Positions 11,035 to 23,100 of a DNA stretch of 64,000 bases are shown in pieces. The translations under genes were made by a program, and so were the position numbers. The notes beneath the pieces are model-generated. The model had not been told where the DNA came from, ran no database searches, and saw only the letters and a program-made list of their open reading frames with translations. Positions within the stretch are counted from its first letter, which is position 1, and the number at the start of each line of letters is the position of its first letter. Source of the stretch: Callaeas wilsoni (Eukaryota; Chordata; Aves; Passeriformes; Callaeidae); assembly GCA_013398955.1 (NCBI GenBank), contig VWPU01000914.1:186001-250000 (forward strand), given 5' to 3'.

Positions 11035-14000
11035 GCATTGTACGTGCCCTCTGCCCATTAAGGAAAAAAATATATTCTGCAATTAAGGATTTTGGGAACA
11101 GTTGATTTTGAAGATTTATTAATACTTTCAGACATAAAAGCCTTTGTTGGTGTTTTTCTTTTTTTCAAATTGTTTCAACAGAGCGCATTCACATACTTAA
11201 GTATAGTAAACAGTGAGAAAGGCCAGTTTTTAATAGGCTGGGGACCTTTTTCATATCTTCAGCGTCCAGAATGATTTACCAAAAATTAACTGCATAGCTG
11301 TAGTACTGATAAATCAATTATAAAAACAATCAAGGAGCAAAGCAAAACCAATCTCCTTCTTCTAGACAGAATTACGTTAGTACAATTGCAGTACGTAGGC
11401 AGCAATTGACCATATAAGAAGCCCTATTTCTTTCTGTGACAGGAATGTATCTCCAAAAGCATATTTCTTCTGCTTGGGCAATAGTGTATGCTCAGTAAAA
11501 TCAACCAAATATCAGCATTTTTCGATCTGTTATTTTAAATGTACAGCTAAAACTTTGAACAAGATTCTTTCATTAAATATTATCATTATTAATAGACTTT
11601 CATTTGTGTGTGGGTAGTGCCTACAGGCACTGACTCAGAAGAAATGCCTCACCAGATCAGCCACTGCACACAGATGAAATAAAAGGACAATCTTGCCTGA
11701 GAGGCTTTTCAGTGAAAAGGCCCAAGCCTGTGTGGTGGGCACGTGCCCATCTTGGCCTGTCTTCTCACAAGAGCTGTGCCCTTGCCCAACCATCAGCCTA
11801 CAAGAATGCACCAGACATGCCCACTGCCAGATCCAGTGTGTCCATGCACATCGCAGCGTTCCCCTGTGCATGGCCCTTGCTAAATAGCCCTTCTATCTTC
11901 TCAACAAGATCCTCCCAGGATCCTGTCCACCTAGGACACGAATGCCCTCTTCCTGGAGGGAACCCACACAGACAGCTTGGCAGCTCCATATCTCACCAGT
12001 GGCCAAGCTTATGGCTATGGCTGGGCCCTGAAACGAAGGACACAGGAAATGAAGCAGCTCCCTTTGCCAGGACCCTTCAAAAGAAGTGCCTAAGCTGACT
12101 GTGCTATTGAGGGACTTGCAGTTTGCCCCAGATAAGACTATATAGTCTTGTCTATTTTATTGCATAAATGGTTGTATGGCAAACACTTTAATACTGAACC
12201 TTCAGTGTGAGATTAAATTCCCTGTCCCTAGTCACCGTGACTGAAACATCACACATGGTTCATCATTTTTGTTTATAGGCTGTCTGTAATACCAACATTG
12301 GTCCTATAATACTTAGGTGCCACTGTTGCAGGTACAATTAGCATGAGCCACACACATGTTCACGGGGATCATCAGTAAGATGCACTTTTTGGTTTAGTGT
12401 CCTCTCAAATCTGAACGCAAGTGGGTGCTGAGATTGCCAGGTAATCGTGGTCTTGGTGCATGGCCAGCAATCCTTGAGGTGCACCATACACAGGCAAGAG
12501 CTCAGACCACGTATCAGTCATAGAAAGAGGGAGAGCAGGGTGCTGGAGTTGTGACTGAGCTATTCCACCTCAGGATGGCTTGGCTCACCACAGTAGGACT
12601 AAGCAAGCCTGGTCGTGGTTGTATGTATGCATTTTTCGAGGAGACCTCAGATTGTGTATCTGTAGTACCAATCATGCAGGGATTTGCAGGAGCGAATTCC
12701 TGGCAGGCACTCTGCTCAGCTCACGGGCATGGCACTGGTTCATGAGAGTGGGGGCATAATACCGTGGGCTCTCCTGCACTGGTTTATGCTGTGTGCCTGG
12801 CTGGTCGGGGCAGCTGGGCCATCTGTTCTGCAGTGTGGTCTGCCAGACTGCCTGGGGGTGTGTGCTGAAGGACTCATTGGTCCCAGGCTGGCCACAGGCA
12901 TTCAAACTAAAATTTTTTCATGACCTCTATCTATTAAGCAGAAGTTCTGCTTGGGATATTTATACCAATTTTGCAAATTTCGAGAGAACAAGTACCAACA
13001 GCCCAGTTATCCTAAGCCTCATCCAAGTGCTGGGATGGAAAGACAAACCCATTCCTATGACAGACCTCACCTCTGCCTCAAAAAAGCACCACAAAGACAA
13101 ATCCCTTTGCTCCTTCGCTGCCAAGATACACTTGCCAAAAAAGCACCGCTGGTACAAATGCGCACAACAGCTTTTGCAGCTGTCTGCTCTGTTCCACCAG
13201 CACACAGTTATCACCATGATGTTTATAAGAATATATATTATAAAAATACAGTTTTGTGGAATCTGCACGGTATTAGACATTTATACTGCTAATACAGAAA
13301 AATGAAATTTAATCTGGTTATTCACAGACTGTGAATACACCTCGAGTCCCTCAGACAAAATGTTTTCACCTGCTGTTTAATAAAAGAACAGGCTTTGACC
13401 TTTCCTTCTCTTTCTTTGTGTTCAGTTTCATTTTAAAAGACTGAAGCAAAGAATCTAAACATGGGTTGGGCCCTTGCCTAGTATTTTGACCTCTTTTATT
13501 TTGCAAGAAGCTATCAAGGTTGCAAGCTTATATCAGAAGTGGCCTTTCTCAGAAAAAATGTATTTTCAAGGTATGGTTAAGGTTAATAGCCATGTTGCTT
13601 TTCTTTTTCAGAAGCTCATTTAGCAGCACAATTATGATGAGGATGATGATGATTGATTACTAATTTCTGTCTTTTTGCACAAAAAGCACCATTCCTGACT
13701 GGATAACCATAAACGCTGTAATGATCATTAACGCTGTTGCAGGAACTACTGCCAAAGTGATAAATAGATTTGGTTTCCATTAGCTACCAGTCTAAAAGCA
13801 TCATTTGACCTCATTAATTGATCTAATAAAATCTAGAGTCATGCTGCATAAGAAGAAAGACTGTCTTTTTAGAACAAGAACTCCACGGCTTTTTTACTGA
13901 TCTCCGTAAACATAAGAGCTGAAATTTTGTACCACTGTAAGGTTACAATTCTCTCCAAAACACTTTGTGCAAATGCTAGGCATTCAAGTTTGTCTTACTT

Positions 14001-14492
14001 GTTCAGTCTGGAAGAAATTTAAACTGTTCCTGGGAGGCATTAAAAGATACCTGTACAAGACCAGTGAATCTGCATTTCTTGGAAAAGTGGTCAGTTTGCT
14101 GAAGGAACCAAGGACACATTTATGCATAGAGGTCTGTAATTTTCATGTTAGTACACTGAAATTGCCTCAATATTATGATGTATAGATACAGCATTTGAGA
14201 TTTGTGAAAAGACAAAGCTGCAGACTGCATTTGATGCCTTAATCCACATCTCCTCCATTCTAGAGTTTCTTTTTTCATTCATCTTCACTTCTGGAAGGTA
14301 CATGTATAACACACTCCTCACTACTGCTCTGCTTCTCACTTTGCCTACCTAGCAATGTTAGAAGTTCATAATTCAGCATGCCTGGAATATGTTTTCTTTC
14401 ATACTGTGCTTTAGCCTTCTGCTAATTACCCTAAATAATTAGTTTACATGAGCTCTAGTCAGGCCTTATATTCAGCTAGGCCGTGAGAGTGT

Positions 14493-14515
14493 GTTACAGC
14501 TGTTACAGCTGTAAC
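14493..14515. promoter_or_regulatory. Tandem E-boxes within a perfect palindrome
   Basis: GTTACAGCT is followed directly by the 14-base perfect palindrome GTTACAGCTGTAAC. This creates two CAGCTG E-boxes (14497-14502 and 14506-14511) 9 bp apart. CAGCTG is bound by several bHLH factors. The motif is seen; regulatory use is not shown. Confidence 0.35.
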
Positions 14516-17500
14516 CCAAAGTGATAGTTTTAGTTTCACATTCACACGATGTGGATCTGAAAAAAGCCTGGGAAAGATGTTTTACAGCTCACATATCATC
14601 CTGAAGGACAGCACAACATATTCTTGTATGGTGTGGATTAACAGAGCTAGTTTGTACCAATGCTTTTTTTGGTGGACTTGTCAAGCGAAAGCAACTACTC
14701 TGTGTCTCTTAAGAGAGCAACTCTCCCTAAAAATCTCACCTACTATTTTGATTACCCTTTTCTAAAAAATGGCATAAAGTGGAGAGTGAAGTATGACTGT
14801 GCAAGGGACAACAGAGGAACCATGAAAAAGACTTTTCATCAACTTCTGCATTTTATTTGGTGATTGCTGCTGATTCTAAAATTCAGCAATGTTGATAAGG
14901 GGAACCAGAAATCTATTCTCCCCTCTGATTTTGGCCTATAGTTCGAATTATTTCCTACACAGTGCCATGACTTATAGCATGAGTTAGAAGTGCTGTCATA
15001 AATTAAAGCTTCTGGCTGGATGAAGGAATTTAATCTAAGTCTCTCCATGTCCTGGAGGAACACTCCAACTATAAGATTGATATATAAAGTTTATATATAT
15101 TAAGAGTGGTGAACTGTACTACCAGTTTAGTATCAGAAAACCCAGATTTGTTTTGCTCCTATCCTCGTTCACCCACAAGAAGGACTGTAGGCATCTGTCC
15201 TTCAAAGGGATATTTTAATTCCCCACTGTTAAGTGGACAGGTGAACTCTGCTGCTCTGAGAGCTGTGTTAGGGATTTCAGATGAAAAATCTCCATTTTAA
15301 ATCCCTGTACCTGGCTTGCTGCTGGACAGCCAGCCTGGGAGGCTTTTCATTGTTCTGAGAGCCCATGACTCCCACCTGTGCTGAGTCTGAAGGCCAGCCA
15401 ATACTAAATGCAGGCTGCAAGGTTTTCTCAAATTATGTCAGTCATTCTTCCTAGTTATGACATAAATAAATAAATTCCATCTCTCAGTACCAGACTCTAC
15501 CTTTGATTATCTGCAGAAGGTGTCAGTTTTGCCTTATGCTGCCCAAATGAAAAGCAGACACATTCTGGGCACTTACATCCCTTATGGGATCTAGTTGCAC
15601 AAGCTCAGTTCACAAAAAGAGCATCCTTTCCTCCATCCTATCGACCCTGACTGTGCTCAGCACAGATTGATCCTACAAATATGTCCAGACCAGACTTTTT
15701 GCACTAAGTGAAGCATTCCTGTAAGGGCACATTGAAAACTCAATGCTGAAATGTCACGGCTTCTTCTAATTGGGAAGAGAATAGGAAATGGAACCATATG
15801 TCAGGTCTGAAAGTCAATTATTAGACATTCTTGTTTGACTTTGCCGCAGAAAACCGTCATCAGGGTCTGACTCTTAAGTTCTATACTAGACTTGAATCTA
15901 CAGTCCTCTCGTTGACACCACTCCATGTTCACTGCTTATCTTTGAATTGCTTTCTGAATGATTTGTTAGTTGCACAGTCAGAGAACAGTGTTATGTTCCT
16001 TTTAAAAATTGGAAGCTAGCAGGCTTAAGGATCACAAAGAAGGCCACTAAACCTTGAGAGCAATGAATTTAACACCACACCCCACGTACATTCCTCTCCT
16101 GAGACTGGCATAGATTTTATTACAAAATAAAATTTTCACTCTAGTAATATTTTGCTTCAGTATTTACAGCCAAACTTAGCAGCTGCTCTTGATGAACACA
16201 TTTTCTTACTGCTATTTAAAAGCCACTGCATCCCCTCATTTTCAAGAGTTCATCCCACTTACTAAAATCATTTAATTAAACCCTATTCTTCTCACTGGAT
16301 TAATTTCATTGCTGCTAATCAAAGAGACTGAAAAAATCGTCAAATCTTAACATTAGAAGCACACAGCAGAGTTCTTGCTTCTATCTCTATTTAAATACAT
16401 CTTTAATGCATTTGAAGTGATTAACCTCCAGTTTGGCCAGAAAGAGAAATAAAAATTAGAAGGGAATGCCATAACTAAGCGTAGGAAAAATAATCGCTCC
16501 TAGAATTAAAAGTCAGTCTGCTAAAATCAAGGGTCGTGTTTCTGATGACTTCTGTCCAGTGAGTTTTCTGTCCCAGGTTTCCAATTCCCCTGGAAAGTAC
16601 TATGCCATTAACTAAAGAATCTCTTTCTTAATAAGAACTTTGCAATAGCTGATCAACCATTCTTTCAAACCTATAGCATCACCAGTAATGAACAATTAAT
16701 CCTCCGCCTCCTCAGAACTGAGTTAAGCTTGGAACAGAAAGGGAGAAGCAGCAAAAGAAAATGGGCTCTGTGAAGCATGAAGAAATTAAAATAAAAAGAT
16801 GATAAAGAAAATAAACATTAATGGTAGATAAGTAATCAATAAAGTCCAAAGCTTGCAGAGAGTGCCTTGGAAACTAAGTGCTCTAAAGGAATTTAAATAA
16901 GTATAAATGGAATCTCAGAAACATTTATTTAATAGTGAATTAATTCTTCAGCACATTTTCCTTTTTTTCTTGCCTTGTATGGCTGTCTCTTAGGCTACTT
17001 CATTTTCTGCATATGGTGCCACAAGACAATAACACATTAATCTCTAAGTTATATATGGTCTTCCATAGTGATTATTCCAGCAAGCAAAATGTTAACACAT
17101 TTAAATTAATGCAAATGAGATGGGGGTTTGTTATTGGCTAAAAGTGCTTCAAAAAAGACTAAAAGTGATACACGGATGTAACTTTACATCTGCAGTCTAA
17201 TTAAAACTAATCTAATTAAATACGGTGCATCTGCAAAGCTGCTTGAGGACTGCAGAGAACATACAGAATTCCTTTTATAGTTGGACAGAGCTTCCAAGAG
17301 CCAGTGTGTCTGCCATTTCACTTCATTTGGAACCACTTTAATAGCAGGTGAGTAATCAGCAAATAAATTCTCCATGGCTGCTTTGGAATTGTTCACTCAG
17401 AGAGGCAGTGATAATGTATCCATAGATACAACACAACAGCAATGGATGCCACACGGAGGCAATGTCCTTTCATTACGCAAAACAATGCAGCTGGAAAAAA

Positions 17501-19602
17501 GAAAAAAGCTTGAAGCCGTAAGTCATCCTTTAGCCTCACTTTTAAAGGAAGAATTCTACAAAAAAATACTTTTGCAAATTTGTTACATTACTGACGTGAG
17601 TTGTTCACAGCAAAATCAGGCATCATCAAGACTTTGTCCTGCCTAGCGATTCCTTTTAAAATACTTTTTTTTCCCCAGGCAAATAAACATTCCAAAGACA
17701 TTGTATTCAGTAAGAAAACTTACTGCTCTCAACTGAAATTCCGTCATAAGCTATTCTAGCACGGAGAACTAAAATGGCAACAAGGTAATAAAAGAATGTC
17801 TTCCCCTCTCAAAAATTCAGGTAAGAAATCTCATGTTGGAAAACTGTCTCAAAATATGGAAACCAGCTATAGCCCCAGGAAAGAAGGTCAAAGGAGGACA
17901 AATCTCGAAAAGCAATTGTCATCACAACAGATTTCTATAAGTTATTCTACTAGAAAAAATACTCTGCATTTCCACCTTGGAGAAATAGATAGTATTATAG
18001 ACAATAGAGAACTGTCTTGACCTATTACAACCTCAAGTAACTATGTTTGTTGAAAGCCAAAGAGAGAAATGTATGGTGCCTGGCAGGAGTCTGAATCCAT
18101 GCACAATAAAGAGGCTCTCCAGATCTCATAGTTTTTCCTCTTTAATCCTTTCTCAAGGCTCACCAGATTACCAAAATGTTTAATATCCATATTAATATCC
18201 ATAAAATGTTGAATTCCAATATGTCCTTCACTCTGTAGGACAGGCATGGCTCTATATTCCTAGGCAATTCTCCATGTCAGGCCACACTTTGTGTTGGAAC
18301 AGATTAATGGAATGAGAGCATGCAAGAACTATACTGTGGGTATGACACTCTCCTAGAAGGCCAGAGAATTGACTTTTCCTACCATTTCAGATTAAATATT
18401 CACTATGTGAAAAATGAAAATAGGCTCGCGAGTAGAGCTCTGAAGACTTCTCTTTCCTCGGCTGGAACCTTAACCAGTGAGCTATTTAGCCCATACAAGC
18501 CAGAAGCTAAGCCACTTCTCCCACAGAACAATGTTTTTGAGTTCCCGGCTCTCCCATGGAGGATTTCTGTGCTACCCTCAGTGAGACAGATGAGTAATGC
18601 ACTCTCCATGCACGCTAACCTTTAGGCTATAGGCTCTCTGTCTTCTCTGTGGGGTGAGATACATGGGTTTAAACTTGTTTAACCTGACTAAGATGCAAGC
18701 CATGCTCTTCCTCATCTCATGACAGTGCCTTAGCAACTATTCCCATTACAAAATAAAATTGGTGACAACACTATTGGCATTTCCCTTTCCTTCTTCAGCC
18801 CCACTGTAGTCCCACTAGCTCCAAGGATGAAAATACAACCTCCAAGTAAAACAGCAATAGATATGACAAGTAAATCCCATAGTGAAAATTGAGTTTGATG
18901 TTTGAAAAAACATACACAGAGGGCTCTGTTATGAAAAAGAAATCATAAATGATGAAAAATCTCCAAAATGGCCCATTAAAGTAATTTTCTATGCTGCCTG
19001 ATAAGTAGAGCTCCAACTTGAGTCCTTTCAGTTATAAATAGTTACATTAATCTCAGAAAAACTATGCTGAACAATGTTGGTAGGATTATGTCTTGAGGTG
19101 AATTTACTAATACACAGGGAAAAAGCACTGCATGTTTGTGACAGCATTCCTATAACCAAGGAAAGATAAGTATGGTGATTTATAGAAAAGGGATAATTTG
19201 CTAAGTCATAACTAATTTTCAGAATGAAATTGCGAATCAAATAGTAATTTTCATGGTATTTTTCTATATCCCAGTGTGAAATTTACTCCATTTTAGAAGC
19301 TTGCAAAAGGCATTTTTCACAATACAAAACCTGTATTAAGGTGAAGTTTTTGTTGCAGAGGCTGTCACAGAGGCCCATGCAACAGAATGAATATTCCCCT
19401 CTGTGAATATGTGCACTGATGGTTAACAGCACCATGTACCACACTAAAAAGACTCAGGGTAACAGACACTTCTAGAATAAAGAGGTTTTTTTCTCCTAAA
19501 TAAGTAACATGAAGACAAGTTGAAAATAAATAGCATTTAACTTTATAAGTTGGCTATTTTATTCAGATCTAGATTTTCTTCATGATGTATCTTGATGTAT
19601 TG

Positions 19603-20105
19603 CACCAGTGAGGCCACACCTCACTGGTGTTCTCTTTTGAGTCCCTCGCTTCAAGTAAGACATTGAGAAGCCGGAGAGAAGCGCAACAAGGCAAGTGAAG
19701 GGTCTGGTACACAAGTCCTATGAGGAGTGGCTGAGGGAGCTGGGGTTGTTTAGTCTGGAGGAGAGGAGGACCAGATCACTCTCTACACCACCTAAACGGA
19801 GGCTGGACCAGGTAGGGGTCGGTCTCCTCTTCCAGGTTATCAGCTGCAGGACAAGAGGACATGGCCTGAAGCTGTGCCAGGGGACGTTCAGGACATCGGG
19901 AAGAATTTCTTCACTGGAAGAGTTGTCAAGCATTGGAAGGGGCTGTCCAGGGAGGTGGTGGAGTCATCACCTCTGGAAGTCTTCAAGAAACAACCTGGCA
20001 CTTAGTGCTATGGTTTAGTTAACAAGTGGAGATTGGTCAAAGGTTGGACTTGATGATCTTGGAGGTCTTCTCCAACCTAAACAATTGTGTGATTTGGTGA
20101 TTTTA
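19603..20105 (+). mobile_element. CR1 LINE 3' end, 5'-truncated (about 500 bp)
   Basis: Plus-oriented CR1 3' end, longer than the first. It starts in the GTGAGGCCACACCTC region and continues through GGTGAAGGGTCTGG-like and GAGGAGTGGCTGAGGGAGCTGGGG blocks. The GTTTAGTCTGGAGGAGAGGAGG segment follows, then GGGGCTGTCCAGGGAGGTGG, and it ends TTGGACTTGATGATCTTGGAGG with TTCTCCAACCTAAAC and degenerate GTGATT-type terminal repeats. It carries no intact frame. An AT-rich stretch (about 20106-20420) follows directly. Confidence 0.96.
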
Positions 20106-23100
20106 TCATGGTATCATACATTGCCAAAGGAATGGAAAGTGAATTGTCAAATACGTTATTATTTTTAAATACATTATAATTTTAAGATATATTTTAATAT
20201 TATTTCATATATACTTTTAAATATTTTTATTTCAGTGCAATTTGGAGCTTTTAGAGTGTGGCACATACATGTGGCATACATCACATTAAGGGCATTGCAT
20301 TTACTTTTTCCTACTCTTTTAATACATTATTTAGTTTACTAAATAGACATTATTTATTATTTTTATTTATTATCTTTACTTATACTCTTGTATTACTTTG
20401 ATCTCACGTTTCTCCTGTGTTCACTCAATGTACAGTATTTATAAGACAACCTGTTTTTATAATATTTGAAGGCTTTATCATGGGCTCAGCCACCTGTAAA
20501 TTGTCATTAAATCAGCAGTGTTTTAAGTCACCACAAATATAGAAATGTAATTTATATATGGTAAAAACCAGGAAAGACACAAGACACAGCAAGATAGAAA
20601 TTATTTTTAAAAACAACATAGGACATCTGATGTAAAGTTTCTAACTTCTAGAGTTCCAAGTCAACTATATTGCTGAGTACAAGACTTAATAGAATTTGAA
20701 TCTTACCCTTGTGCTGCCTTTTCAATAATTTTAATAACTAAGGAATAAAGCAAAATAATACTGTCTTGGCAAAATTATCTCAGAAAGAAATCTGCCAAAA
20801 TTTGCCTTACTTTCTGATGGCTGACATTAGCATATTACTCTGCAATACAGCAAAATTAGGGTTTGTTGGGTGAAATATCAAAAAGGGTTTCCAGAAACCA
20901 GAAGACAACTTCTGATTATTTTGAGATGACTGTTTCTAATCTGACTTGTCACACGCTCCTGGATCAGCTAGGTGATGAGATGCCTGTCCTTGAGCTGAGG
21001 GAAAGGAAGTCCTCATTAATATTCCTTTTCAGTGGAGCTTCAGAGCCAAAGTTGTGCCTACATAGAGGAGGACCATACTATACGAGAAGTGCAGTTGGCA
21101 TAGATAAAAAGAGGCCAATAGGTTTTATTGTTCTGGTGAAATAGTCCTTTAATAAAGTTTTTGTCTCTGTCACCTGCAATATGCAGTGAGCTTGGAAGGT
21201 AGCATTTTTTTTGTGCTGTGACTAGTATGAAACCCATCTCAAACAATAAATAATTTATCTTGGTAGTTTTGTCCCAGGAGAGACCAGTGATGTAAGTGAA
21301 GCTAGTTATATTTATTCAGGGACATCATGGTAGAGGTGACACGCAATGAAAGAATAAATCCTTCCCTGGAGCAAAACTAAATGCCATTTACCTCACTGCC
21401 AAAGGCTTAGAGATCCAGTATCTCTGCAGCAGCTTCCAAAAATTCAACCACTGAAGAAATCAAAATACCACCCCAAAACAAACCTTATTAAGTAACTCTC
21501 TAGTCATAGTATTTTAACTACGGCAAACATGAAGACTGTATTTTTTGATCAATAGCCCTTTTATCCCTCCACGGCAGCAGGTTCTGACAAGCATACCCCT
21601 TGCAAGTGGCTACGAGTTGTTTAATTGGCCTTGCATGCCTTCAAGTTGAGCCAGCTCCTGCCTGGGAACAACCTCCTGTAAGCCAGCACTGCAACCAATT
21701 TTCCTTTGGCTTCTCTCTCAACTTGGCAATGTTGCGATTTATCTTGGCTTGTCTCAGTTGTTGATCCTTATCTGAGGTCACACACCATTTTGCTGACTGC
21801 CACTGACATCGCAGGGTCATACACAAGACACTTCCTGTCTCTCCTTCTGAAAATGTTTCTTGTACAACTAGTAGCGCAACTAGCAGCAGTTAGAAAATGC
21901 TTCAGCAGGGATGTGAGATTTCTAGATCATGGTTCAGTGCAGGAACATTCAGCATATTCAAGGAATAAAAAACTACCCCTTACAGGAGCCCTGTTAGTAT
22001 CAAGCAAAAAAATAGCTAGTACTTTCCTTATAACTTCTGTCGCTGTGACAAGGAAAAAAAAAGTACATTTTACAGTACATTAGTCCTGAAGCTACTAAAA
22101 AAATACACATCAGTATTCAGTTTGATTTGCTAAAATGTTAGCTGAAAGCTTTCCAGTACTTAGCAAGCTTTGGTGAAGTAGAGGGAAAAGTAGGCAAATA
22201 CTGGTTTACATTTATTCTTTTTCATCAAAAGTATTCTATGGCAAACAGCCTGGAAAACAGAGCAGAGACTAGCATTGTCAGGAAGCCTTAAGCCTCTCAG
22301 CTGTATGTCAAAAAACATTTCAGAGGCTTTAACTCTCCTTCTTCCTCCTGTAACGGTATTCTCCATGGAAAGCAGCATAGCAAAACTGTGCTTTTTTTCT
22401 GGAGAGGCAAGAGGTGTAAATAAGAGGAGAAGATGCTGTGCGATGAGGGAGCCGGGAAAAAGGAAGGGAAAGAGGCAGTAGATGAAAGAGACTGAGAAGA
22501 ACGGGAAATGTAAGTCACAAATTGGTTATAATTTACTTTCAGACCACAGACATGACCTCTAATACTTACAAGTCACACATCCCGTCAACATGCTCTGCAA
22601 TAGTAATTCTCAGAGTGTCAGAAATATTGGTGTGGAGATTGTGAAGACATATACTGACTGTCATTAATGGTCATCTGTCTGGTAGAAGCAAATGCTGTAC
22701 CTTCTTGGAGAAAGAATCCCTGATTATTGCTTTTTTTAGAAAAGGCAATTTTACGTTCACCTAGCATCAGGACAGGAACACAGGTATTTTATAGCTCTTG
22801 GCCCTCTACTCCGAAAATGTCAGTACAAACCCTTTATCTTCTTTACCTCATAAAATATTGAGGGAAAGCAGGGAATATCAGCATTGCTTTGATATATCAG
22901 GAATTCTCACTGATACTTCAGTCTGCTACTGGCTCCCAACTTGCATGATGACAATGCTGTATGAGTAGCAAACTTCTGTAATAACACATCTTCACAATTT
23001 AGGTCTATTAAGTTATGTCTGGAAACGGGATGGTAAGGGCACACCCCAACAATATTTGTTTATTTTATTCCTGTGTTGATGTAAGTATATTACAGCTTGT

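Larger units (their letters stand above)
10447..19602 (-). other. SYT1: SYT1 35-kb intron, segment C
   Basis: Mostly unique AT-rich intron. It holds (AT)7 at 11021-11034, a GC-richer block at about 11690-12080 and another at about 12400-12900, a GAT-type short repeat at about 13635-13655, and a tandem E-box palindrome at 14493-14515. An open frame of 170 codons at 12793-13305 (plus) has no recognisable domain and about the length expected by chance in this much sequence. I see no exon with good splice sites and no RNA gene. Confidence 0.8.

Noticed and set aside
12793..13305. Open frame of 170 codons, plus strand
   Set aside because: Over six frames of 64 kb a frame of this length is expected about once by rough estimate. 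It has no recognisable motif, and it spans a change from GC-richer to AT-rich DNA with no codon-like signal.
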